Shown here one piece after another: positions 44,678 to 53,096 of a DNA stretch of 64,000 nucleotides. Position numbers and translations under genes: made by a program. The notes below the pieces were generated by a model. The model had not been told where the DNA came from. It ran no database searches and saw only the letters and a list, made by a program, of their open reading frames with translations. Position 1 is the stretch's first letter. Every line of letters begins with the position of its first letter. This stretch comes from Bacteroidales bacterium (GTDB lineage: Bacteria > Bacteroidota > Bacteroidia > Bacteroidales > F082): assembly GCA_016282015.1 (NCBI GenBank), contig JAEEJS010000032.1, forward strand, positions 1 to 64,000. The letters are read 5' to 3'.

Positions 44678-45049
44678 ATGAAGTTTTTGGATAATCTTCT
44701 GATAATTAAAAACATAGCTGATACCGAGGATGGTTTTGCTGTCACTTTGACCACCGAGCCTGACAATGTGATCTACAAGGCGCATTTCCCGGGGAATCCC
44801 ATCACTCCGGGAGCTTGTCTGATTCAGACAGCCGGTGAGATATTGCAGCAAAGGCTTGGCAAGCGGCTATTTCTGAAGTCGTCCAAAAACATCAAGTTTT
44901 TAAATACACTGATACCTGCCAAAGACAGAGAAGTGACGTTTTCTTATACAAAGATCGAAGAAGGTGAAGCAGAATACAAGACTCAGGTAGTGGTGTCAGA
45001 CCCAAACACGGTATACACAAAAATGTCGTTGACATACAGTTATGAATAG
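44678..45049 (+). CDS. Hot-dog dehydratase subunit, His-bearing (ApeI-like)
   Basis: A 123-residue hot-dog protein with the FabZ/FabA active-site loop AHFPGNPITPGACLIQ. The catalytic His is present (H36), but the acid expected 14 residues on is Gln (Q50) where FabZ has Glu and FabA Asp. It thus has the half of the catalytic pair that the subunit at 39124 lacks. In hot-dog dehydratases the His and the acid of one site come from different subunits, so a heterodimer of the two would have complete sites. It overlaps the next gene by eight bases. Confidence 0.82.
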   Translation: MKFLDNLLIIKNIADTEDGFAVTLTTEPDNVIYKAHFPGNPITPGACLIQTAGEILQQRLGKRLFLKSSKNIKFLNTLIPAKDREVTFSYTKIEEGEAEYKTQVVVSDPNTVYTKMSLTYSYE

Positions 45050-45794
45050 CATTGACAAATCACGTATATGCGTTGTAATGCCGACCTACAACAACGGCGG
45101 CACCTTGCGCGACATCATTGAGCGCGTTCTCGCATATTGTGTCAATGTGATAGTGGTTAACGACGGCTGCACGGACAACTCGTCCGATATCCTGACATCT
45201 TTTGGTGAGAGGATAATTGTTGTGGACTATGGTAAAAACCGAGGCAAAGGCTACGCTTTGAAAAAAGGGCTGGGCAAAGCCCGGGAACTTGGCTTCGATT
45301 ATGCAATCACCATTGATTCCGACGGGCAACATTATCCCGAAGACATACCGTTGCTCGTTGAGACCTTGGAGCAGCATCCCGACGCTTTGATTGTGGGAAG
45401 CAGGGATTTCCAGCAGGAGAACATGCCCGGAGGTAACAGTTTCGCCAATAAGTTCTCCAACTTTTGGTTTAAGATACAGACTGGCGTCAAGCTACCCGAC
45501 ACCCAGACCGGCTATCGTCTATATCCTTTAAAGCACCTGCCCAACTTAAAATGTCTGACCGCAAGATATGAGGCTGAACTGGAGCTTTTGGTGGGTGCGG
45601 CATGGAGAGGTCTCGACCTGATACCTGTAGGCATCAGAGTTTATTACCCTAAGGCTGAAGAGCGTGTATCTCACTTCCGTCCGTTTGGAGACTTTGTGAG
45701 AATCAGTGTTTTAAACACTTATTTGTGCATCATCGCATTAGTCTACGGACTGCCTTCCAGAGCGATAAGAAGAGCAAGGAGGCGGCATGAATAG
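45042..45794 (+). CDS. Family 2 glycosyltransferase
   Basis: A 250-residue GT-A enzyme, similar to polyprenyl-phosphate sugar synthases: VVMPTYNNGGTL, VNDGCTDNSSDIL, and the metal site IDSDGQHYPED. It lacks a large membrane domain. It could put a sugar on a lipid carrier or on the aryl-polyene lipid; both the donor and the acceptor are unknown. It overlaps its neighbours by eight bases on each side, so it is fully embedded in the operon. Confidence 0.85.
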   Translation: MNSIDKSRICVVMPTYNNGGTLRDIIERVLAYCVNVIVVNDGCTDNSSDILTSFGERIIVVDYGKNRGKGYALKKGLGKARELGFDYAITIDSDGQHYPEDIPLLVETLEQHPDALIVGSRDFQQENMPGGNSFANKFSNFWFKIQTGVKLPDTQTGYRLYPLKHLPNLKCLTARYEAELELLVGAAWRGLDLIPVGIRVYYPKAEERVSHFRPFGDFVRISVLNTYLCIIALVYGLPSRAIRRARRRHE

Positions 45795-48700
45795 GTTTTT
45801 CTTATACATACACGACAAATTGTCTGAAAATAAAGCATTATCAATATTTTTATTGTTGATAATGACGGCCTTATGCGTGTTTTCAGCTTTGCGTCTCGAC
45901 TATAAGGAAAACATAGCCGACTTCCTCCCCTCAAACCCTGAAAAAGAAAAATACACCTCGGTTTATGAGGATTTGAGCGATCAGGGACAAATCACTGTGA
46001 TTTTCTCCGGCGACGACAAATACGAGCTCATGGATGCCGTAGACGATTTCGAAAGCAACTGGGCAAAAGCAGACACTTCAATGTTAGTCAGCGACTTACG
46101 TTGCAAAATTGATGACAAGATTGTATTCGACGCCATAGATTTCATAAGGGACAACCAACCTTTGTTCCTCACCGAAAGCGATTACACCCGTATAGATTCA
46201 CTGTTGGCTCAGCCCGATTATGTAGCTACATGCCTGACCAACATCAAGCGGATGCTGGCACTCCCAGCGGTAAGCTTTGTGGTGGAAGGAGCCAAAGCCG
46301 ATCCTCTCAGTCTCTATACCCCTTCCTTACAGCGTCTCAACGCCCTCAATGCCACCGAAGGCTTTGTCGTTGAGGATGAATACCTATTTAACGAAAGCGG
46401 CGACAAGGCTTTCGCTTTCCTCACCTCCCCTTTTCAAGGCAGCGACACCAAAAACAACGCCCTGCTGGTCAATCTGCTTGACAATGTGATTAAAACAACT
46501 CAAGCCAGCCATCCAGAGGTAACTGTATCGGCTGTAGGAGCCCCCACCATAGCCGTCACCAACGCCCAGCAAATTAAATATGACAGTTTCCTCTCCATTG
46601 CTCTGGCCATCATCTTGATATTCAGCATTTTGATGTTCACCATGGCCAGAAAGCGCAACCTGCTGTGGCTGGGTCTGTCTATAGTTTTCGGCTGGATATT
46701 CGCTTTGGCCGTCATAGCACTATTCAAAACTAGCATTTCCATCATAGTGGTTGGCATAGGCTCGGTAATTGTAGGCATAGCCGTGAATTATCCCCTACAC
46801 TATCTTGACCATATCAAGCAGCAACCCGACAGGCGCGAAGCCTTGAAGGATGTGATTCAGCCTTTGGTAATAGGCAACATCACCACGGTGGCGGCCTTCG
46901 CCTGCCTTATCTTTGTAAAAGCCGAGGCCATGCACGACTTGGGCATGTTTGGCGCCCTAATGCTGATAGGAACCATTCTCTTTGTGATGATATTCCTACC
47001 TTTGTTTGCAGTATCACCAAAGAAGACACACCCTCTGTTTGTCGACAGCGGCAGGCCTCAATCTGAGAGATGGAGGAAATTCAAGCTATACGCATTCTGG
47101 CCTTTGATACTTGTAACTTTGATACTCGCCCATTTCAGTCAGAACGCGGCCTTCGACTCTGACCTGCACAATATCAACTACATGACAGAGCAGCAAAAAG
47201 CCGATTTGGCACTTCTGAGCGGATCAATGGAGCAAACCGGTCAAACCGAGTTGATGTATCTGGTGGCGGAAGGCGTTGACATGGAAGACGCATTGGCACA
47301 GAACGAAAAAATCATGTCAAGCCTGCTAGCTTTCAACAGTGACAGTCAAGACATTACAGTTTCTGGACCTTACGGCTTACTGCCTTCCATTGAAGGTCAG
47401 CAACAATCGCTAGATAGATGGGCAGATCTATGGAACCGTCATTCAGACATCCCTGCTAAAGTCCGGCTCGAAGCAAAGAAAGCCGGCTTCACAGAAGATG
47501 CCTTCTCAGTGTTTACCCAAAACATTGAAAAACAATACAATATCAAAACCTTCGACGAGATGGGACCTTTGACGGAGTTGTGCAAGGCCTATACCTTGCA
47601 GCATGACACTGTAGCCAGAGTCATCAATTTCATGCATATTCCGGCAGAGGAATCAGAACCGTTGAAACATCAGTTACGTCAGGCCTTGCCTGAAAGAGCC
47701 TTCGCATTCAGTCTCAGCGACGTGGGCAACAGCCTTGTCACTGCCTTGTCAGACGACTTCGATTATATACTATATGTATGCAGTATAGTGGTGTTCTTCT
47801 TCCTCTGCCTGTCCTTCGGCAGACTGGAGCTTTCGATATTGGCTTTCCTGCCGCTCACCATAGGCTGGGCTTGGATATTGGGAATCATGCACTTAAGTGC
47901 CATCAAGTTTAATATAGTAAACATAATTCTGGCTACCTTTATTTTCGGACAGGGTGACGATTACACCATATTCATAACTGAAGGCTTACTCTACGAATAT
48001 GCCTACGGCAAGAAACTGCTCAAGAACTACCGCAACAGCGTTATCCTATCGGGAATACTGATGTTCATCGGTATTGGAACCTTGATTTTCGCCAAACATC
48101 CGGCAATGAAGTCGTTGGCTGAAGTTGCTATAATTGGCATGGCCACCGTGGTTTTCATGGCCTGTTACCTCCCTCCTATAGTTTTCGGTTGGCTCACCAG
48201 AAAACACGGACAGTTACGTGAGGTGCCGATGACTTTGAGACGTATCATTTATACCGCATTGGTGCTGACCATATTCTTTGTAGCCGCCTTTGTAATTGCT
48301 ACGCCTTTATCTCTGATTTACATTGCTTTATGGCCAAGAACCAAGAACAAACGCTATCATTATCATCAGATGATAGCATATTTCATGCGCTTGGCCCTGA
48401 AGATGCTGCCAGGCGTGACACTCAGTCTTAAAAACAATTTTGGCGAGAAATTTGAAAAGCCTGCCGTTATCATAGCCAACCATCAGTCACATCTCGATTT
48501 GCTATGCATGATGATGCTACATCCCAAGGTGGTACTTCTGACAACAGATTGGGTATGGAAAAACCCAGTATACGCTGTCATAATACGTTATGCCGAATTT
48601 CTACCAGTTTCGGACGGTTATGACCGGAACTTCGACCGTCTGCAAGGCCTTATACAACGGGGGTATTCTGTAATAGTCTTCCCAGAAGGCACACGCTCAG

Positions 48701-49311
48701 CCGACGGCGGCATACTGCGTTTCCACAAAGGAGCCTTCCAACTGGCGCAGGCACTGAACATAGATATTTTGCCAGTGTTCATACACGGTACACACGATGT
48801 GATGCCCAAAAACGATTTGATACTACGCGAAGGGCGTTTGTATATTGAAATAGGCGAAAGGATGCAAGCAGATGAAGTAAAGTCGATGGAAACCAGAACC
48901 TTGGCATCGCACTTCCGCAAGCTTTACATCAGCCGTATGGAAGAAATCAGAAAAGAGAGGGAGGATGTGGAATATGTGCTGCCATATGTCAGGTATAAAT
49001 ATGTTTACAAAGGCAGAAATGTGGAAAGAGTCGTGAGAACCAACCTGAAGAGGATAAAGGCCCATTCTCAAGACATCAACACATTGAATTACAATAGCAT
49101 AGCCATAGCTAACAGCGGCTATGGGGAATTGGCATGGACTGTTGCCCTGGTGCACCGCGACATACAGGTATACGCTTACGAGGAGGATGAAGACAAGTAT
49201 CTGATAGCCTCACATTGCAGTTACATACCAGAGAATCTGCATTTTATTAAAGGTGGAGATATTTCGAAAGATATAGATTGTTTGATTGATAATCATTTAT
49301 TTGCAAGATGA
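45787..49311 (+). CDS. MMPL/RND exporter fused to a PlsC acyltransferase and a C-terminal extra domain
   Basis: An 1174-residue fusion. Residues 1 to about 830 form an RND/MMPL transporter with two halves of six membrane segments and large periplasmic loops (about 45-260 and 450-650). A PlsC acyltransferase follows (about 860-1040) with NHQSHLD (H899, D904) and PEGTRS (from P966). The last ~130 residues (NVERVVRTNLKRIKAHSQDINTLNYN split here; then SIAIANSGYGELAWTVAL and VYAYEEDEDKYLIA) look like a Rossmann-type, methyltransferase-like remnant. The fusion suggests that acylation and export of the pigment lipid are joined. MMPL exporters are standard in aryl-polyene and flexirubin loci. Confidence 0.87.
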   Translation: MNRFFLYIHDKLSENKALSIFLLLIMTALCVFSALRLDYKENIADFLPSNPEKEKYTSVYEDLSDQGQITVIFSGDDKYELMDAVDDFESNWAKADTSMLVSDLRCKIDDKIVFDAIDFIRDNQPLFLTESDYTRIDSLLAQPDYVATCLTNIKRMLALPAVSFVVEGAKADPLSLYTPSLQRLNALNATEGFVVEDEYLFNESGDKAFAFLTSPFQGSDTKNNALLVNLLDNVIKTTQASHPEVTVSAVGAPTIAVTNAQQIKYDSFLSIALAIILIFSILMFTMARKRNLLWLGLSIVFGWIFALAVIALFKTSISIIVVGIGSVIVGIAVNYPLHYLDHIKQQPDRREALKDVIQPLVIGNITTVAAFACLIFVKAEAMHDLGMFGALMLIGTILFVMIFLPLFAVSPKKTHPLFVDSGRPQSERWRKFKLYAFWPLILVTLILAHFSQNAAFDSDLHNINYMTEQQKADLALLSGSMEQTGQTELMYLVAEGVDMEDALAQNEKIMSSLLAFNSDSQDITVSGPYGLLPSIEGQQQSLDRWADLWNRHSDIPAKVRLEAKKAGFTEDAFSVFTQNIEKQYNIKTFDEMGPLTELCKAYTLQHDTVARVINFMHIPAEESEPLKHQLRQALPERAFAFSLSDVGNSLVTALSDDFDYILYVCSIVVFFFLCLSFGRLELSILAFLPLTIGWAWILGIMHLSAIKFNIVNIILATFIFGQGDDYTIFITEGLLYEYAYGKKLLKNYRNSVILSGILMFIGIGTLIFAKHPAMKSLAEVAIIGMATVVFMACYLPPIVFGWLTRKHGQLREVPMTLRRIIYTALVLTIFFVAAFVIATPLSLIYIALWPRTKNKRYHYHQMIAYFMRLALKMLPGVTLSLKNNFGEKFEKPAVIIANHQSHLDLLCMMMLHPKVVLLTTDWVWKNPVYAVIIRYAEFLPVSDGYDRNFDRLQGLIQRGYSVIVFPEGTRSADGGILRFHKGAFQLAQALNIDILPVFIHGTHDVMPKNDLILREGRLYIEIGERMQADEVKSMETRTLASHFRKLYISRMEEIRKEREDVEYVLPYVRYKYVYKGRNVERVVRTNLKRIKAHSQDINTLNYNSIAIANSGYGELAWTVALVHRDIQVYAYEEDEDKYLIASHCSYIPENLHFIKGGDISKDIDCLIDNHLFAR

Positions 49312-50828
49312 AGAAGTGCGTCGTCATAGGAAGTGGCTTGGGTGGGCTTTCCACAGGGGTGATTTTAGCCAAGAACGGCTATGAGGTAACCATACTAGAG
49401 CAAGCTCATCAGATCGGAGGCTGTCTGCAGTGCTTCGAGCGTGAAGGCGTGAAATATGAGACCGGCATGCACTTCATCGGCAGCATGGACGATGGACAAG
49501 TGCTCTCCAACTACCTTAATTATCTGGAAATAAAGGATAAAATCAAGCTAAGTCGTCTGAACCCCGAAGCTTACGATGTAATTTCACTGGACGGAGAACG
49601 TTTTGCCATCCCCAACGGACGTGAAGCCTTCATTGAAAAGCTATCCGCACGTTTTCCATCTCAACGTGAAAATTTGAAGCGTTATTGCGACTTGGTGCAT
49701 CAAGTAGCTTCACTTTCTCCTTATCGCGACCTAGAGGGCAGCAGCGAAGCCTTAACAGATAACTCTTTGTTATTCAGAAGTATAGACAATGTATTGGAAC
49801 AAACCGTCACCGATCCGCTGTTGCGCAAGGTGTTGTTAGGCAACATATCGCTTTATGCAGCCGTGAGAGGCATCACCCCCTTCTCCACCCATGCTTTCAT
49901 ATTCGATTTTTACAATAACGGAGCATTCAGGATTGTAGGTGGCAGCGACACCATAGCCCAAGCCCTGACTGCAGTGTTGAACAGTCATGGTGGTAGAGTA
50001 CTCACGCGGCAGAAAGTCACCAAAATAGCAGTTGAAGACAAGGTCGCAAAAGGCGTGCTGACCGAAAACGGTGAATTCTACCCGGCCGACCTGGTTATTT
50101 CAGACATCAATCCCAAGCATCTGCTTGAAATGGTTGACGACAAGGTATTCAATAGAGCTTACCAGTCAAGAATCCAGGAAATGCGGGACACAGCCTCGGT
50201 TTTCTCGCTCTACTTACGATTCAAGGACGAGAGCATGCCTTATTACAACTCAAATTTCTATGGATTCAGAGTGGATACTCCTTGGGATGTGACAGGAAAG
50301 GTTGACGGAACTTGGCCGCAAGGATATCTCTACATGCACTATTGCCATGAAGATAATCCGCGCTTCGCTCAAAGTGCCGTGATTCTGTCGTACATGTCTA
50401 TGGATGCCGTAAAGCAATGGGAAGGCACCTCTGTCGGGCATAGAGGCTCTGATTATGAGCAGTTTAAAAAAGACATGGCCGAACGTCTGATATCGTTGGT
50501 GGAGAAAGATTTCCCCGGTTTGAGAGACAGCATAGCAGATATCAACACAGCCACTCCACTAACCTACCGCGACTACACTCTAACCCCCAACGGCTCCATG
50601 TACGGTTTGGCAAAAAACGTACAGATGGGTGTAGCCGGATCCATATTACCCAAAACAAAAGTGCCAAATCTGTTGCTGGCCGGACAGAGCGTCAATGCCC
50701 ACGGCATGCTGGGAGTGCTTGTTGGCAGCATGAAGGTTTGCGCGCAACTGATTGGAGAACAGGAACTCAGACGACAAGTCATTGCAGCCAACAGCAAGAG
50801 TTCAAGTTGTAAAAATATTGCAAAATGA
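49308..50828 (+). CDS. CrtI-like FAD-dependent oxidoreductase
   Basis: A 506-residue flavoprotein of the phytoene desaturase / retinol saturase group. The N-terminus has the FAD motif VVIGSGLGGLSTGVILAKNGYEVTILE; the C-terminus has GSMYGLAKN and NLLLAGQSVNAHGMLGVLVGSM, the closing dinucleotide-binding region. It could desaturate or isomerise the polyene chain or act on the head group. It overlaps the MMPL gene by four bases (ATGA). Polyketide-type polyenes do not strictly need a desaturase, so its task is open. Confidence 0.84.
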   Translation: MKKCVVIGSGLGGLSTGVILAKNGYEVTILEQAHQIGGCLQCFEREGVKYETGMHFIGSMDDGQVLSNYLNYLEIKDKIKLSRLNPEAYDVISLDGERFAIPNGREAFIEKLSARFPSQRENLKRYCDLVHQVASLSPYRDLEGSSEALTDNSLLFRSIDNVLEQTVTDPLLRKVLLGNISLYAAVRGITPFSTHAFIFDFYNNGAFRIVGGSDTIAQALTAVLNSHGGRVLTRQKVTKIAVEDKVAKGVLTENGEFYPADLVISDINPKHLLEMVDDKVFNRAYQSRIQEMRDTASVFSLYLRFKDESMPYYNSNFYGFRVDTPWDVTGKVDGTWPQGYLYMHYCHEDNPRFAQSAVILSYMSMDAVKQWEGTSVGHRGSDYEQFKKDMAERLISLVEKDFPGLRDSIADINTATPLTYRDYTLTPNGSMYGLAKNVQMGVAGSILPKTKVPNLLLAGQSVNAHGMLGVLVGSMKVCAQLIGEQELRRQVIAANSKSSSCKNIAK

Positions 50829-52141
50829 GGATGAAGTCGTTATATATAACACTGTTACTGATACTCAGCATTCAGCTGCCGGCCCAGTCGGTGCAAGATG
50901 CCTGTGTGACAGATATACGTGACTTCACTTTCACCGAACTTATGAACGAGGGTCTTAATACCATGGCGCGCCAATTAGATATTCTGCATGTTCCCGTACG
51001 GCAGTTCAAGTTTGTAATCAAAGGGCATATCAGGCGTCATCATTTTGCGCTCAATAAAGGAAAAAACAGTGTAAAGAAGACCACTTTCCGTGCTATTTCA
51101 TTTACCTACACCTCGATTTCTCCTCAAGGCGACCCTGTGACACTGTCCGGGCTTGTCACCATTCCAATTTTGCCAGACAACAAGCCTTCCAGAATGCTTG
51201 TTTATCATCGCATTATGGCTCCGAGCTACACCATAACCCCTTCCCGCGACATCCCAATAGAAGCTGTGCTGACAGCCGATAACACTATCTGCGTGTTCCC
51301 CGATTATTACGGTTGCGGCGTCACTGAAGGCAAGCCTCATCCTTATATTGCGCTCAACTATCACGCGCGCTGCGCCACCGACTGCGTCTTGGCAGCACTT
51401 GATATAGTACAGGATGCCGGGATTGCTTTGTCCGACGATTTCTATACTTGGAACACAGGTTACAGTCAGGGTGGCGGCTACGCCATGGCCATGCACAAGT
51501 ACATAGAAACCGTACTGCCCGACAGTCTTGCCCAGCGTATCAATCTGCGATGGAGCTTGTGCGGAGACGGAGTTTACAAGCCCATAAACCTTTACGAAAC
51601 AGCCATAAGCAGAAGCAATATGGGCAGCACCCCAACTGTTTATCTACAAGGACTGCGCAGCCTGTTTTACGCTCACAGTGACTGTTTGGGTGATCTCCAA
51701 TTGCGCGATTTTCTCTCCGACAAAGCCATTGAGACAGGCATAGACAGCATACTGCTAGTTAATGACGACAGCCTGTGGGATCTTGTTTACCGACTTGATA
51801 ATAGAGTGGAAAGCGCTGACCCGAACTATTATTTCAACCCCATGGTACTCGACACCAATACGTCTCTGTTTAAAACCATGGCAGCGGCATTTGATCTGGA
51901 CGATTGCGTAGAGGGATGGACCCCGCAATCGCCTGTAATAATGCTACATTCCAAAAACGACAACTGCATCCCCTATCAGCATGCGGTGATGACATACCGG
52001 AAACTAGAAGGGAAAGGCGGTTCTGTCAAACTGGTCAATCCGTCAATCAACAAAGCCCACGTTTCCACTAGCATCATCTACTTTTCCAAGCTATTGAGAA
52101 TACGAGAGGACAAGCTTTACCAAAAACTGGCCGGCAGATAA
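50825..52141 (+). CDS. Secreted alpha/beta hydrolase (secretory-lipase-like)
   Basis: A 438-residue hydrolase with a signal peptide (about 1-21, cut after PAQ). Nucleophile Ser214 sits in GYSQGG, and a late Asp (SKNDNCIPYQH) and His (NKAHVST) can complete the triad. The layout recalls secretory lipases. It overlaps the CrtI-like gene by four bases and is the last gene before the internal promoter. It may trim or transfer acyl groups of the pigment in the periplasm; this is inference from place. Confidence 0.78.
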   Translation: MRMKSLYITLLLILSIQLPAQSVQDACVTDIRDFTFTELMNEGLNTMARQLDILHVPVRQFKFVIKGHIRRHHFALNKGKNSVKKTTFRAISFTYTSISPQGDPVTLSGLVTIPILPDNKPSRMLVYHRIMAPSYTITPSRDIPIEAVLTADNTICVFPDYYGCGVTEGKPHPYIALNYHARCATDCVLAALDIVQDAGIALSDDFYTWNTGYSQGGGYAMAMHKYIETVLPDSLAQRINLRWSLCGDGVYKPINLYETAISRSNMGSTPTVYLQGLRSLFYAHSDCLGDLQLRDFLSDKAIETGIDSILLVNDDSLWDLVYRLDNRVESADPNYYFNPMVLDTNTSLFKTMAAAFDLDDCVEGWTPQSPVIMLHSKNDNCIPYQHAVMTYRKLEGKGGSVKLVNPSINKAHVSTSIIYFSKLLRIREDKLYQKLAGR

Positions 52142-52160
52142 TCATTTAACCCATAAAAAT

Positions 52161-52191
52161 TTTGTGAAATAAAATAATAGTCGTATCTTTG
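52161..52191 (+). promoter_or_regulatory. Internal promoter with -33 and -7 boxes
   Basis: TTTG (52161-52164), 19 bases, then TATCTTTG (52184-52191): an exact match to the Bacteroidota TTTG-N19-TAnnTTTG promoter, 40 bases before the ATG at 52232. It would drive the hydrolase-ligase-acyltransferase trio separately from the main operon. Confidence 0.75.
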
Positions 52192-52231
52192 CGACAACTA
52201 ACGGGGTTATGCCTAAGTTTTTGTGTAGAGA

Positions 52232-53095
52232 ATGTTAAGAAGATTAGTTGTTTTATCGTTATTGATTTTAACTGCAGCAACCGTCGCCGCTCAAGAAAGA
52301 ATAAGAATTTGGGGCGATGGCGAGGTAAAACACAGCAAACAGGTAACTTTAACGCCATTTATAGCAGAAAACAACATTGACGGCACCTCGGTAATAATTT
52401 GTCCTGGAGGCAGTTATTTCTGGCTCGCCAAAATGAGTGAAGGCGACGATGTGGCCCGTTGGTTTCAGTCGCAAGGCATTTCAGCTTTCGTCCTCCGTTA
52501 CAGAGCGGCCACATGGGGCGCATATTTTTTCCATTACCATCTTATTTTCAGAGGTCACCAGCATCCCGACATGCTGCTTGACGCCCAGCAGGCTATCAAG
52601 TATGTAAAAGAGCATTCCAAAGAATATCACATAGACCCTGACCGTTTGGGTATCATAGGTTTTTCAGCCGGAGGTCATCTGGCAATGATGACAACCTGTT
52701 TCTCAGACAGGGAGGAAAACCATCCGGCCTTTGCAGGCAGCATCTATCCAGTGGTGACTATGAACGAGCCATACGTGCACAAACGTTCCCGTCGCGCCTT
52801 GTTGGGAGAGTACAGAAAAAACGATGCCGTCTGGCGCGACTCACTGTCATTGGAACTTCAGGTACCGGACGACTGTCCGCCGGTGTTTATCGTCAACTGC
52901 GTCGACGACCCGACTGTTGATTACCACAACTCCATCCTGCTCGATTCCACTTTAACAGCAAAAAATATCAAGCACAGATACATTCAATACAACACAGGCG
53001 GACACGGTTTCGGCGTAAGCGAAGTCAAAGGCAGCGAGGAATGCCGGAACTGGAAGTATGAGTTTATCGAATGGCTTGATGAAACGGGCTTTTAA
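52232..53095 (+). CDS. Secreted alpha/beta hydrolase (acetyl-esterase-like)
   Basis: A 287-residue esterase-type hydrolase with a signal peptide (1-20, cut after VAA). It has an oxyanion-type motif ICPGGSY, nucleophile Ser145 in GFSAGG, a late Asp (VDDPTVDY) and His (GGHGFG), as in xylan/acetyl esterases and dipeptidyl-peptidase-like lipases. It is transcribed from its own promoter and runs into the ligase gene with a one-base gap. Substrate unknown; acyl removal from the pigment or from glycans are options. Confidence 0.8.
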   Translation: MLRRLVVLSLLILTAATVAAQERIRIWGDGEVKHSKQVTLTPFIAENNIDGTSVIICPGGSYFWLAKMSEGDDVARWFQSQGISAFVLRYRAATWGAYFFHYHLIFRGHQHPDMLLDAQQAIKYVKEHSKEYHIDPDRLGIIGFSAGGHLAMMTTCFSDREENHPAFAGSIYPVVTMNEPYVHKRSRRALLGEYRKNDAVWRDSLSLELQVPDDCPPVFIVNCVDDPTVDYHNSILLDSTLTAKNIKHRYIQYNTGGHGFGVSEVKGSEECRNWKYEFIEWLDETGF

Positions 53096-53096
53096 T

